64,000 bases of DNA from the IMG/VR virus record IMGVR_UViG_3300042503_002645, positions 1-64,000 of that record. One strand, given 5' to 3'. The translations under genes and the position numbers were made by a program. The notes under the pieces were generated by a model. That model did not search any database, had not been told where the DNA came from, and saw nothing but the letters and a program-made list of their open reading frames with translations. Within the stretch, counting starts at the first letter, position 1. Each line of letters starts with the position of its first letter. Source of the DNA: a virus. Of the stretch, positions 1 to 8,548 are shown one piece after another.

Positions 1-2
1 CC

Positions 3-71
3 GCTGCAGCCGATTCCCTGGCCGAATACCAACCCGTGGACAGGCAAGCCGTGGACAAGCGTGCCCTCTAG
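3..71 (+). CDS. 3' end of an upstream gene (uncertain frame)
   Basis: The window opens inside a gene or between genes. The frame starting at base 3 is open and stops at TAG 69-71. The frame starting at base 1 is also open and stops at TAA 97-99, giving a Pro/Trp-rich tail. I cannot tell which one is translated. No function can be assigned. Confidence 0.3.
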   Translation, partial: AAADSLAEYQPVDRQAVDKRAL

Positions 72-101
72 TGAACTCACCGCTAACCCAAGGAACTAAA
101 C

Positions 102-533
102 ATGCCCGCACCGAACGCCCGTTTCATCATGAACGCCGAGCAGCGCGTCTACGTGGAGAAGTCCTGGGGCCACGAGGACTGGATCTACAACGGGCGCTAC
201 TGCGGCAAGAAGCTCCATGTCAAGAAGGGAAAATCCTGCTCTTTTCACCATCACCGGGTGAAGGACGAGGTGATGTACCTCGAGTCTGGTAAAATCGTCC
301 TGACCTACGGCTGGGACGAGGATCCCGCGCACGCGGCGCAGATCACCCTGACGCCCGACATGGCGTTTCACATCCCGCCCGGCATGTGGCACCAGTTCCA
401 GGGGCTCGAAGAATCGGTGATCACGGAGTTCAGCACGCACCACTCTGACAAGGACGTAGTGCGGGCGGGCAAGGACGGCACGGAGGTCGTCGGCGATGAA
501 GAGGAAGAAGAAGGCACAGACCAGCGCCGTTAG
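102..533 (+). CDS. Cupin-fold protein (sugar isomerase/epimerase-like)
   Basis: 143 aa. A single cupin barrel is visible. Motif 1 has G43, H49, H51, E56 and G63, the spacing typical of metal-binding cupins. Motif 2 carries P93-G94 and H97. The opening (EKSWGHEDWIYNG) resembles cupins related to mannose-6-phosphate isomerases. The last 25 residues are acidic and probably disordered. The ATG follows AAGGA. The gene overlaps the next by 38 bp. A metal-dependent role on a sugar or small molecule fits the downstream glycan cassette, but the substrate is unknown. Confidence 0.75.
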   Translation: MPAPNARFIMNAEQRVYVEKSWGHEDWIYNGRYCGKKLHVKKGKSCSFHHHRVKDEVMYLESGKIVLTYGWDEDPAHAAQITLTPDMAFHIPPGMWHQFQGLEESVITEFSTHHSDKDVVRAGKDGTEVVGDEEEEEGTDQRR

Positions 534-2622
534 TCCGGCCCGCGCGTTTGCAATCAAGCTGGCTGTTTCGGACGAGACGCTGAGTTTCAAAGCGCCAAAG
601 CCTCCAGCCCCGGCAAAATTGCCCGCGTTGTCCAGTCCGGCTTCGGTTTCGGCGCCGAAGCCGCTCGCGGCTCCTCGGTCTTCAGTGCCGCCGCCCGCCG
701 ACTATCGCGGCAAGGGCGAGTTTGGCGCGCCGAAGTGGACGCCGACTCGCGCGCCGTTCATGAAGACCAAGGCGCAGCTCGATCAGGAGCAATCGCTCGA
801 TCCCAACAACACGACGCCGCGCTACGGACCCGTTAACAGTTTTTTCGCGGGGTTGAAAGGTGTGGGCGCTGCCGGAGGCGCGGCCGCGTTGAATCTTGGC
901 GGTACGGTTCTTGGCAAGCCGGTTGCCTGGGCCGTCGACAATGTTGGCGGGCTGGCTGGCAAGCAGCCTGGTTGGCAGGAGGGCCTCGACGACCATCTGG
1001 CCGTGCTGCAGGATTGGCGCGACCGCGGCGCTCACCAGTTCCTTCACAGCACGCGTTCACGCGCCCTGGATGATTCGCTGGCGGCGAACGCGTCACAGGT
1101 GGCGCAGCACGCCACGCCGAGCATGCAGAACGTCTACAACACGGCGAACACCGCGGGCGAGGTTCTTCCGCAGGCCGTGGGCTACGGTAAGGCGATGCGC
1201 CTGGCTGGACGCGGGGTGCAGGCGCTGAGCTCGCTGCCGATGATCGCCGAGAGCGCGCCGGTCGTAAGCATGGCCGCCCGCGTGCCGGAGCCGGTCAAGC
1301 AGCTCGCCTCGTACGGGCTGGGTGTGCCGTTGTCCAGCAACGTGAACCCGACAGCGCTCGCGGCGGCCAACTTTGCGCGGATGAACGGCCACGCATTTGC
1401 CCGCGGGTTCGACGGGGGCAACGCGCAACACAACAACCCGACCAATTTCCGCTATTTGTTCCCGACTGAGCAGGCCTACAGCGGGCTGTTCGATGCGGCG
1501 CGCAGCGTTGGTGACCCTGTGGCGGCGATGCAGGGCGCCACGGTCAGCGCGGACAACGGCCAGCTGGTTGTGACGACGCCGGGCGGGCAGGCGCGACCTT
1601 TCGACCAGCTTTCTCCCGACGCAGCTGACGCGGCGCTTCGCAATCCGCAGAACATCGACGCGTTGGCGCAGACAATCACTGAGCTGCCCAACAACCTGAA
1701 GACGCCCGAAGAGCGTGTGTTTTCAGGCACGCCGCAGGATCCGCTTGCCAAGACGGAAGCTCCGCAACCGGCGACGTTCAAGCTGCCTGACAGCGCGCCG
1801 CCGGAAGCGCACGCACAGGTCGAGGCGGGGACGAAGCAGGTCCAAGCGCTTCCCGACGAAGACAAAGCCACCGCGGTTGCGGCGGTGCAGAATCCAGCGG
1901 GGCCCGAGGCGGAAACGCTCAGGCAGCGAGGTGCACAGAACGCGTTGAACGAAGCCGCCAGTGACCCCCGTACTCCGCCGCCGAGTAATCCCGCGCAGTA
2001 CGGCGAGTGGGTCAACGGCGTCGTCGGGAACTTCCAGAAGATGGACGGCATGTCGCAGCTCGCCATGGGACTGGGACTGGGCGCAGGGCTGCTCGGCCTT
2101 CTCGGCGCGTTTGACGAAGAGGGCGGCGTTGGCGGCTTCTTGCTGGCCGCGCTCGGTCTGGGCGCCGCAGGCTTGGGCGCCGCGGGCTCCGGCATGCTCG
2201 GCAACGACGCGCAGCAAATGGTCGGCAGTGGCATGCGCAGCGTCGCGAACATGTTCGGCGCCAAGATGCCAGAACGCGCGAACCTGTCGCCGCTGCTGAG
2301 CAAAGACGTGATCGCTGACGTGAACAACCAGCTGGGCGGAGACGACTGGTTCAGCAAGATTCGCGCGGCGGCGGGCGCGGCCATGAACCCCGAAGAGGTC
2401 AAGGCGAAACTGAAACAGGTCGAGCAGGTCAAGCAGCTCACCAGCCTGCCGAGTTTTCTCGCCCTGCCGTTGCTGCGGTCGCTCGACCCTGAAAACATCA
2501 AGACGACAGAGCAGGCGCAGCAGGCTTACGACAACGCGATGCGCATCCGCCGTGCGCTCGACAACCCGAATTCGCCACTCGCCAAAGCGGTTGAAAGTGG
2601 ACAGGGTTGGTTTGGCGGGTGA
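496..2622 (+). CDS. Large Gly/Ala-rich hydrophobic protein, unknown function
   Basis: 708 aa, not recognised. The N-terminus is basic (KRKKK), followed by a Pro/Ala/Ser-rich segment to about residue 80. Two Gly/Ala-rich hydrophobic stretches follow: about residues 118-155, and about 520-570, where LG and GLGAAG patterns form a long likely membrane-active segment. The C-terminal 120 residues are helical and charged. GGAGG precedes the ATG at 496. The same style of Gly-rich hydrophobic segment recurs in the genes at 18269, 24400, 25098 and 38960. An internal virion or membrane-penetrating role is possible, but that is inference only. Confidence 0.7.
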   Translation: MKRKKKAQTSAVSPARAFAIKLAVSDETLSFKAPKPPAPAKLPALSSPASVSAPKPLAAPRSSVPPPADYRGKGEFGAPKWTPTRAPFMKTKAQLDQEQSLDPNNTTPRYGPVNSFFAGLKGVGAAGGAAALNLGGTVLGKPVAWAVDNVGGLAGKQPGWQEGLDDHLAVLQDWRDRGAHQFLHSTRSRALDDSLAANASQVAQHATPSMQNVYNTANTAGEVLPQAVGYGKAMRLAGRGVQALSSLPMIAESAPVVSMAARVPEPVKQLASYGLGVPLSSNVNPTALAAANFARMNGHAFARGFDGGNAQHNNPTNFRYLFPTEQAYSGLFDAARSVGDPVAAMQGATVSADNGQLVVTTPGGQARPFDQLSPDAADAALRNPQNIDALAQTITELPNNLKTPEERVFSGTPQDPLAKTEAPQPATFKLPDSAPPEAHAQVEAGTKQVQALPDEDKATAVAAVQNPAGPEAETLRQRGAQNALNEAASDPRTPPPSNPAQYGEWVNGVVGNFQKMDGMSQLAMGLGLGAGLLGLLGAFDEEGGVGGFLLAALGLGAAGLGAAGSGMLGNDAQQMVGSGMRSVANMFGAKMPERANLSPLLSKDVIADVNNQLGGDDWFSKIRAAAGAAMNPEEVKAKLKQVEQVKQLTSLPSFLALPLLRSLDPENIKTTEQAQQAYDNAMRIRRALDNPNSPLAKAVESGQGWFGG

Positions 2623-2657
2623 CTTGATAAACTGGACACATCAACGGAGGCTGACGC

Positions 2658-3227
2658 ATGAGCAACTTTTCTGAGTTTTACACCCGGCTAGCCGTCAAGC
2701 AGGCAAGCCTGGCGCAGATGATGAAGGCCGCGCGCTGCTGGTCGGGCTACGAGCCGGTCCCGGGCAAGGCGCCCTACAGCGAGGACTCCTGCCGCCCGGC
2801 TGGCAGCAAGAAGAAGAAAGACGCGGCCAAGGAGAAGAAGGCCGCGATGTCTTCTTTCACGGCAAGCAAGCGTCCGACCATGACTCAAATGGCGCCAAAG
2901 CCCGCCGAGCCGCCCGTGAAGCCGCGTGTGGCGCCCAAGGGCGCGCCGCCGTACGTCTCTCTCGGACAACGCGCTGCCGAAGAAGCCGCTGCCAAGCGGC
3001 CGCCCGATGTGGGCACGATGGTCAAAATGCAGTCGGCCGGGCTGTCGCCCGCGCAGGCGGCCAAGGCGGCAGCTAGCTCGGTCTACCGCTGCGCGACGAA
3101 GACTCCCGAGGCCGTTGTCGACAGCAAGAAGCCGACGAGCATCGGGCAAGAGCACAAAGTGACGCGCCCTGAACCAGCTCAGTCCGAAGATCTCCGACCC
3201 GAGGAAGTGCAGCCGAGCAAGTCGTAA
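2658..3227 (+). CDS. Lys/Pro-rich protein with a CWxGYxPxPG motif
   Basis: 189 aa. Residues 27-47 contain C-W-S-G-Y-E-P-V-P-G followed by P-Y-S and a second Cys. I remember this short cysteine motif from many large phage and algal-virus proteins of unknown function. It is followed by a KKKK tract and a low-complexity Lys/Ala/Pro segment. A clear RBS (ACGGAGG) lies 8 bases before the ATG. Function unknown; binding to nucleic acid or another protein through the basic region is a guess. Confidence 0.75.
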   Translation: MSNFSEFYTRLAVKQASLAQMMKAARCWSGYEPVPGKAPYSEDSCRPAGSKKKKDAAKEKKAAMSSFTASKRPTMTQMAPKPAEPPVKPRVAPKGAPPYVSLGQRAAEEAAAKRPPDVGTMVKMQSAGLSPAQAAKAAASSVYRCATKTPEAVVDSKKPTSIGQEHKVTRPEPAQSEDLRPEEVQPSKS

Positions 3228-3238
3228 TAGATATCTAT
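3227..3238. other. GATATC palindrome, variant site
   Basis: ATAGATATCTAT, a perfect 12-bp palindrome, lies between the 2658 gene and the PhoH-like gene. It shares the AGATATCT core of the recurring CAAAGATATCTTTG motif but differs at two positions in each arm. Confidence 0.5.
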
Positions 3239-3270
3239 CACGCCACGCCCTGAAAAGGACTCCCGGCGCT

Positions 3271-3987
3271 ATGCGGAAAAATACAGTGCGGGTCGCGGAG
3301 AAAAAAACCGCTGAAAAAGCCCGCCGACGGCAAGAGCGCCAGGAAGTCCGGGAACAAGTTGTCCGGCAGCCTCTGGAGCTCACCTGGAAGACCAAGGCGC
3401 AAGCCGACGCCTGGTCCACGCTCGATAAAAGCCTTATCACTTTTTTGCTCGGCTCTGCGGGCTCCGGCAAGACGTTTCTCGCGATGGCCTGCGCCATCAA
3501 TGCCGTGCTGACGGGGCAAGCTGAGAAGATTGTGCTGACCCGGCCGATCGTCGACGCGGGCGAGAAGCTGGGCTATTTGCCAGGCACCTTCAACGAGAAG
3601 GTCAACCCGTACATGCAGCCGCTGTACGACGCCATGGAGGTGCTGGTCGGCAAGCAGTCTGCCAAGCGCGAGATGATCAACAAGGCGGTGGTGTTGGCGC
3701 CGCTGTGCTACATGCGCGGACGGACGTTCACCAACTCGATCTGCGTGTTCGACGAAGCCCAGAACGCGACCTTTGCGCAGCTCAAGCTTTTCCTGACGCG
3801 TTTCGGCGAGAACAGCCGTTTTGTCATCACCGGCGATCCTGATCAGAGTGATCTGCCGTTCTCGCCGCCGCCGCTGCGCGAAGTCGTCAGCAAGCTTTCG
3901 GGCGCGAAGGGCATCGGCGTGGTGAAGTTCGGCGAGAACGACGTCGTGCGGCACCCGATTGTCAAGACCATTCTGGCGCGCCTCTGA
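3271..3987 (+). CDS. phoH: PhoH-like P-loop ATPase
   Basis: 238 aa. Walker A GSAGSGKT is at residues 61-68. It is followed by the PhoH signature VLTRPIVDAGEKLGYLPG, and Walker B is CVFDEAQN with D161-E162. The TGDPDQSDL motif, where the family's sensor Thr/Gln lie, is also present. Length and motif order match stand-alone phage PhoH proteins. These are ATPases/helicase-like proteins associated with RNA metabolism or phosphate stress, and their role in phages is unsettled. The first 40 residues are basic. The ATG follows AAGGA with a long 12-base spacing. Confidence 0.93.
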   Translation: MRKNTVRVAEKKTAEKARRRQERQEVREQVVRQPLELTWKTKAQADAWSTLDKSLITFLLGSAGSGKTFLAMACAINAVLTGQAEKIVLTRPIVDAGEKLGYLPGTFNEKVNPYMQPLYDAMEVLVGKQSAKREMINKAVVLAPLCYMRGRTFTNSICVFDEAQNATFAQLKLFLTRFGENSRFVITGDPDQSDLPFSPPPLREVVSKLSGAKGIGVVKFGENDVVRHPIVKTILARL

Positions 3988-3992
3988 CGAGC

Positions 3993-4020
3993 TTGACCAA
4001 CAACTGGAGCGCGCTAAACT
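3993..4020 (+). promoter_or_regulatory. Candidate sigma70-like promoter
   Basis: TTGACC at 3993-3998 and TAAACT at 4015-4020 are separated by 16 bp, in the gap before the gene at 4066. The match to the -35 box is 5/6 and to the -10 box 4/6. Confidence 0.4.
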
Positions 4021-4065
4021 CTTCGGCACCGTGCTAGGGTTTTCACCCCCATTGCTGGAGAAGCC

Positions 4066-4587
4066 ATGTCGCTCGACATTGAACTCACGTTGGCAGAATT
4101 TGCGGTTGCTGTGCAGAGCACGATGACGCGCATGTTGGTGTCCGCCGGACAGCAACTCAATCACGCGTCGACCTACAAGCGCACCTATCTCGAGCGGCTG
4201 CACGAAGAGACGGTTGGCTGCTGCGCCGAAATGGCGATGGGCAAGCTCGTCAACCGGTATTTCATCCCGGAAGTCGGCACGTTTCACGAAAAGCCGGACT
4301 ACCTTCACGATATCGAGATCCGCGCCACCAGCCGCTTGGACGGGCGGTTGATTGTTCGTGACAACGACCACAACGATCGCCGCTATGTGTTCGCCACTGT
4401 AACGGGGCAGGTAGTTTCTTTTCACGGTTGGCTTTACGGCTACGAAGCCAAGAAGAACTCTTGGCTGACCAACCCCAACGACTACCGGCTTGCCTGGTTT
4501 GTGCCGCAAAGCGCTCTGCGTCCGATCGAGACGCTCGAGCTGCATGTTGATGCCGCGGCCGTTGCGCAGGTTGAACAGCCCGCGTAA
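4066..4587 (+). CDS. Putative restriction-endonuclease-fold protein
   Basis: 173 aa. The pattern resembles a small PD-(D/E)XK fold: helix with E55 (CCAEMAMGK), then D82 and E84-I-R86 in a strand (HDIEIRATS), then LIVRDND and a second strand (YVFATV). The usual catalytic Lys would be replaced by Arg86, so activity is uncertain. I recall similar phage proteins annotated only as hypothetical. It stands alone behind a candidate promoter at 3993-4020 and before a 300-bp gene-poor stretch. Confidence 0.6.
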   Translation: MSLDIELTLAEFAVAVQSTMTRMLVSAGQQLNHASTYKRTYLERLHEETVGCCAEMAMGKLVNRYFIPEVGTFHEKPDYLHDIEIRATSRLDGRLIVRDNDHNDRRYVFATVTGQVVSFHGWLYGYEAKKNSWLTNPNDYRLAWFVPQSALRPIETLELHVDAAAVAQVEQPA

Positions 4588-4899
4588 ACTTCTTGGATCA
4601 CTCACCCCCTACGTAGGGTACATGCGGGAGTGTCGCAAGGGAGGCGGTTTGCTGCTGCGCGTTCGGCATGGCGGACGTAAGAGCGCAGACTTTTACCTGC
4701 GGAGTCAGCTGGGGCTGGCTTGCACCTTATCGGATAGCCGAGGTGCCGGGATGCGCGCAAAGATATCTTTGAGCGCTTAACGCTGGTTGCTGGGTTTTCA
4801 TGTAGTCCGAGCTTCCTTCGCCCTTACGCAACACGAGCACAAGCGGGACACGAGCGGTCCTGCTGCCAGCGCCCAGCCCGCGTTATTCAGGAGTTCGCG
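4588..4899. other. Gene-poor spacer with two palindromes
   Basis: 312 bp without a convincing gene. It holds CCCTACGTAGGG (perfect palindrome, 4607-4618) and a perfect copy of the recurring CAAAGATATCTTTG motif (4758-4771). A 52-codon frame at 4622-4780 has no good RBS and I do not call it. The stretch could carry regulatory sites or a small RNA. Confidence 0.5.
4758..4771. other. CAAAGATATCTTTG palindrome, perfect copy 1
   Basis: Perfect 14-bp palindrome in the gene-poor stretch between 4588 and 4899. The flanks GCG before and AGCGC after extend the imperfect dyad. This copy lies outside any confident gene. Confidence 0.8.
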
Positions 4900-5016
4900 A
4901 TGATCGAGTTCGCCCTTGCCGCGTTCGTCTTCAGCGCCGCGCTCTTTATCGCGGTCTGCGCGCTGGGCGCTGCCGCCTTCATCTACAAAGACGTGTGGCG
5001 CAACGACGAGAGGTGA
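4900..5016 (+). CDS. Small single-pass membrane protein (38 aa)
   Basis: MIEFALAAFVFSAALF begins a protein that is almost wholly one hydrophobic helix (residues about 4-28), ending in the charged tail YKDVWRNDER. A CAGGAG RBS lies 7 bases before the ATG. Its end abuts the RBS of the next gene. Function unknown; many phage micro-proteins of this shape act on the host membrane. Confidence 0.6.
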   Translation: MIEFALAAFVFSAALFIAVCALGAAAFIYKDVWRNDER

Positions 5017-5025
5017 CTCTCGCGC

Positions 5026-5520
5026 ATGCGCCCGAGGGACTGGGCGCCGTCCCCGGGGCACGCGGTTATGGATCTTCCAGCGCGCACTTCTCAAATGGTG
5101 GGCCAGGCGGGTACGCACTACGCCGCCATGGAGCTTTTCAAGGTCGGAATCGCCACGGCGCACCCGACAGTCGACGTGGGCTACGACCTGATCACGGACG
5201 CCCACGGAATCTTGAAACGCTGCCAGGTGAAAGCCGAACTGGACGGCTCAGCCGAGCGGCAGCAGCTCCACCAACTGCGCTTCAACATGCGGCGCCGCAA
5301 GACTAAGCTTGTAGGCGATGGTGTGCGCGAGAACCGCGACCAGCAGTACACGACGTCGATGATTGACGTTATGATCTGCGTCACGATGAAGCACGACAAG
5401 ATCTTCATCGTTCCCGCCAGCGAGATCGACTTCTCCAAGGATTGGATCTACTACGCGCAGCTCGCGCCCTGGGAAAAAGCCTGGCACGTGCTTCTGACAC
5501 CCCACGAGGTTCCACGATGA
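5026..5520 (+). CDS. Putative PD-(D/E)XK nuclease-fold protein
   Basis: 164 aa. The order of conserved residues fits the PD-(D/E)XK nuclease fold found in resolvase-like and homing nucleases: E36 in the first helix (HYAAMELFK), D54 (VGYDLI) and Q67-V-K69 (RCQVKAEL), followed by a strand VMICVTMK and a FIVPASEI strand. Q-x-K in place of (D/E)-x-K is a known variation. The start at 5026 has GAGAGG upstream; a later start is possible. It overlaps the ferritin-like gene by 4 bp. Confidence 0.65.
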   Translation: MRPRDWAPSPGHAVMDLPARTSQMVGQAGTHYAAMELFKVGIATAHPTVDVGYDLITDAHGILKRCQVKAELDGSAERQQLHQLRFNMRRRKTKLVGDGVRENRDQQYTTSMIDVMICVTMKHDKIFIVPASEIDFSKDWIYYAQLAPWEKAWHVLLTPHEVPR

Positions 5521-5975
5521 CTCACGAAGAACTGGTGCGCGCGCTGAACGCCGACCTCCGCAACGAGCGGCAGCATCTGAACTTCTACCTGTACCACGCC
5601 AGCGCCGTTGCCGGTCTTCACGCTCACGAGTACCGCGAGTTTTTGCTGGAAGCGGCCAAAGGCGAGATGGAACACGTGCTGGCTTTCCAGGACCGCATTT
5701 TTGGGCTGCATCCGGAGCACCTGGCGGGCCACAACTCGCCTGGACTTAGCGCCAACGCGTTCAAATCCGAGCTCCTTACCGTCGCACCTGAAGCGATTCT
5801 CCGCGCCGCGCTCGAGATGGAAAACGAAGTCGTGCGCAACTACACCGAGCGGCTCGCGCAGCTCGAAAAGTCGGAGCACCCTGCCGCGGCCTACATGAAG
5901 ATCTTCTACGAGGACCAACTGCAGGACAGCTACGAGGACGCGGAGCGGCTGCGGCGGATTCTGGCGGGCGTTTGA
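5517..5975 (+). CDS. Ferritin-like diiron-fold protein
   Basis: 152 aa. A four-helix bundle pattern is visible: E17 in helix 1 (RNERQHLNFY), E50-x-x-H53 in helix 2 (GEMEH), EMENEVVRNYTERL in helix 3 and EDQLQDSYEDAERL in helix 4. This is the arrangement of bacterioferritin/Dps-like proteins, though the second ExxH of helix 4 is not obvious (EDQ and E-D-A-E instead). It may bind iron or protect DNA, or be a relic of that fold. Translation is coupled to the previous gene through ATGA. Confidence 0.75.
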   Translation: MTHEELVRALNADLRNERQHLNFYLYHASAVAGLHAHEYREFLLEAAKGEMEHVLAFQDRIFGLHPEHLAGHNSPGLSANAFKSELLTVAPEAILRAALEMENEVVRNYTERLAQLEKSEHPAAAYMKIFYEDQLQDSYEDAERLRRILAGV

Positions 5976-6006
5976 GCGCGACGGTTTACAGCCATTGGAG
6001 CGCGGC

Positions 6007-7107
6007 GTGTACGACTTCCTCATCGTCGGCAGTGGACTTTACGGCGCTGTGTTTGCGGAGCGTTGCCGGGCAGCGGGCAAACGCGCGCTCGTGATAGACC
6101 AACGCGCGCACATCGGCGGTAACTGCTACACAGAGAATCGAGACGGCATCGCGGTTCATGTCTATGGGCCGCACATCTTTCACACTAGCAACCGGCGGCT
6201 CTGGGACTACGTCCAGCGGTTCGGCCAGTTCAACAACTTCGTACTGCGCCCCAAAGTCCGTTACGGGGACGATCTCTATTCGTTCCCTATCAATCTTTTC
6301 ACGCTTTACCAGCTGTGGGGCGTTTCGACGCCCGGCGAGGCCCTGACTCGCCTGGAAGCCGAGCGCGTTCACGTTGCTGACCCGACGAACCTCGAGGACT
6401 GGGTCCTCAGCCAGGTGGGCCGCACCGTTTACGAGAAGTTCATTCAGGGCTATACCCAGAAGCAGTGGCAGCGTGATCCTCGGCAGCTGCCCGCCTCGAT
6501 CATCCGTCGCCTGCCGATTCGCACGACGTTCGACGACAACTACTTTATGGACGCCTATCAGGGCATCCCCGTCGACGGCTACACCGCCGTGATCGCCCGC
6601 ATGCTCGATGGGACTGAAGTCGTGCTGGGCGAGGACTATTTGGCGCGGCAGAGCTACTGGGACGCCAAGGCCGAGCGCGTCGTGTTCACCGGGTGCATCG
6701 ACGCCTTCTACCGATACTGCTACGGTGCACTGGAGTACCGGTCGCTGCGCTTCCGCCATCAGCGGCTGGAGGTCCCCGATTTCCAAGGCGTGGCCATGGT
6801 CAACTACACTTCAACGGCGGTCCCATTTACCCGCATCGTTGAACACAAGCACTTCACCGGCGTCCAGACGCCTTTCACCCACATCACGCGCGAGTACCCC
6901 GAGACTTGGAGCCGCGGTGATGTGCCATATTACCCCATCTGTGACGCGGAGAACCAGGCGCGCTACGAACAGTACGCGGCGCTGGGCCGCGCCTCGCCGC
7001 GCTACATTTTTGGCGGCCGACTGGCCGAGTACCGCTACTACGACATGCACCAGGTGATTGGCAGCGCGCTGCATCGGTGCGCAACACTTGGAATGGACTT
7101 AACATGA
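6007..7107 (+). CDS. glf: UDP-galactopyranose mutase
   Basis: 366 aa flavoenzyme that converts UDP-galactopyranose to UDP-galactofuranose. The N-terminal FAD-binding motif is VGSGLYGAVFAE, followed by VIDQRAHIGGNC and the family hallmark GPHIFHTS. SFPINLFT and YTQKQW, which line the active site in the family, are also present. The length is close to the bacterial enzyme (about 370-390 aa). I chose GTG 6007 because GGAG lies 6 bases upstream; TTG 5995 in the same frame is the alternative. It heads the glycan cassette and overlaps the next gene by ATGA. Confidence 0.93.
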   Translation: MYDFLIVGSGLYGAVFAERCRAAGKRALVIDQRAHIGGNCYTENRDGIAVHVYGPHIFHTSNRRLWDYVQRFGQFNNFVLRPKVRYGDDLYSFPINLFTLYQLWGVSTPGEALTRLEAERVHVADPTNLEDWVLSQVGRTVYEKFIQGYTQKQWQRDPRQLPASIIRRLPIRTTFDDNYFMDAYQGIPVDGYTAVIARMLDGTEVVLGEDYLARQSYWDAKAERVVFTGCIDAFYRYCYGALEYRSLRFRHQRLEVPDFQGVAMVNYTSTAVPFTRIVEHKHFTGVQTPFTHITREYPETWSRGDVPYYPICDAENQARYEQYAALGRASPRYIFGGRLAEYRYYDMHQVIGSALHRCATLGMDLT

Positions 7108-7715
7108 AAACTCTTCAGCAGATCCTAGACTCCGTGTTGGTCGCCGGACTTTACGACGACGGCCGTGCAATCTACCCAGAACGTTTCCGGCCCTACTTTT
7201 CGAAAACCGGTAGCTGGCAGCAGCCTGAAGAGCTGGCCGCGTTGCTCCATTACTTGCAGGACTATCCAATCCAGTCGTTTCTGGAGATCGGCACGTTTCA
7301 GGGGCGCACGTTTAAGGTGATCGCCGACTTTCTTACGGAGCTAAATCCGCAGGTGCGTTGCTGCACAGTCGACCCCATCGTGCATTCTGACCGCCTCGAA
7401 GACCCGCGATACACTTACATCCTCGGCACGGCCGAAGCTGTCGCGCATGACTCGTTTGATTTGGTCCTCATTGACGGCGATCACGCGACTAACTCAGTCC
7501 GTTCCGATTTTGAGCGGGTGGGGCGGCAGGCAAAAATTTGCGTCTTTCACGACATTGAGGACCAGTTCATCGCGGCTGATTACCCAGGCGGCGGTGCGCC
7601 GCGCGTCTGGGCCGATTTACGCCGCGAGCTGGCGCAGACACACGCCGTAATCGAGTTCATTGCACCCGACAAGCCGACGCGTAACATGGGCATCGGTGTC
7701 CTGATCAAACTGTGA
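7104..7715 (+). CDS. Class I SAM-dependent methyltransferase-like protein
   Basis: 203 aa. Motif I is FLEIGTFQGRTF, the acidic post-I position lies in CTVDPIVHSD, and LVLIDGDHATNSVRSDF matches the Methyltransf_24-type motif IV/V. HDIED follows. This family often modifies sugars or small molecules in glycan clusters. Start and previous stop overlap (ATGA). It resembles the gene at 11482 in fold and motif style, so the cassette holds two such enzymes. Substrate unknown. Confidence 0.8.
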   Translation: MKTLQQILDSVLVAGLYDDGRAIYPERFRPYFSKTGSWQQPEELAALLHYLQDYPIQSFLEIGTFQGRTFKVIADFLTELNPQVRCCTVDPIVHSDRLEDPRYTYILGTAEAVAHDSFDLVLIDGDHATNSVRSDFERVGRQAKICVFHDIEDQFIAADYPGGGAPRVWADLRRELAQTHAVIEFIAPDKPTRNMGIGVLIKL

Positions 7716-8539
7716 GAAATGCTATGCGCAGAATCGTCGTCACTCCCGCGGGCCGATCGCGGTATTTGAGCCTGCTGGCGCGCCACCTCGCCGCGCAGCG
7801 CACGTCGTTCGATGAGTGGCACGTGTGGCTCAACACGGACGTACCTACCGATATCCAGCTGTGCCGCGACCTGGCGGCGCGCTACTCCTGGGTGAAGCTC
7901 ATCCCGCTGAACACCACGTTCAACCGCAACTTTTCAATCCACTCGTTCTTCAAGAATTGCGTCGACCCCTCCGCGATGTATTTGCGGTTGGATGACGACG
8001 TCGTGTGGCTCGAGCCTGAGTTCGCGGAGAAGATGTTCGCGTTCCGCGAGCGCCGCCCGGAGTTTTTCCTGGTCTACGGCAACATCATTAACAACGCCGT
8101 GATCTCCCACATTTACCAACGCTGCGGCCTGATCGACTACCGGTACGGCCGCTGCGGCTACGACTGTCTCGACGGCGTGGGCTGGGCCACGCCGAAGTTC
8201 ACACAGTATCTCCACGAGACGTTCCTGGTCGACCTGGCTGCGGGCGCGACCTCCCGTTGGCGTTGTTTTCCCGAATGGCAGCTGTATCTCTACGAGCGCG
8301 TGTCGATCAACGCCGTGGCGTTTCTGGGCTCGGACTTCGCGCGCTTCAAGGGGGCGGTCCCGCCCGATGAGGAGCCCTGGCTGGCGAGCATCTATCCGGC
8401 GGCCGAACAGAAGATGTGCGCCATCAACGGCTCGGCGCTGTGCGTCCATTTCGCGTTCGGCCCTCAGCGCGTCCTCCCCGCCTTCGACGAGGCGACGCTG
8501 CTGGCTCAGTACGAGAAGTTTGCGCCCGTTCTTGCATGA
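7712..8539 (+). CDS. GT-A-type glycosyltransferase-like protein
   Basis: 275 aa. YLRLDDDVVWLEPEF carries a DxD-type metal/nucleotide-sugar site around residue 93 and is preceded by a Rossmann-like N-terminal half. CGYDCLDGVGWATP and PEWQLYLYER follow in the acceptor half. I start it at GTG 7712, which overlaps the previous stop; ATG 7724 is an equally good alternative. Its place among sugar enzymes supports glycosyl transfer, with donor and acceptor unknown. Confidence 0.7.
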   Translation: MRNAMRRIVVTPAGRSRYLSLLARHLAAQRTSFDEWHVWLNTDVPTDIQLCRDLAARYSWVKLIPLNTTFNRNFSIHSFFKNCVDPSAMYLRLDDDVVWLEPEFAEKMFAFRERRPEFFLVYGNIINNAVISHIYQRCGLIDYRYGRCGYDCLDGVGWATPKFTQYLHETFLVDLAAGATSRWRCFPEWQLYLYERVSINAVAFLGSDFARFKGAVPPDEEPWLASIYPAAEQKMCAINGSALCVHFAFGPQRVLPAFDEATLLAQYEKFAPVLA

Positions 8540-8548
8540 GGTCTGCGC

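Noticed and set aside
4622-4780. 52-codon frame in the gene-poor stretch
   Set aside because: No convincing RBS and no protein-like pattern. The perfect palindrome falls within it, and more likely explains the sequence.
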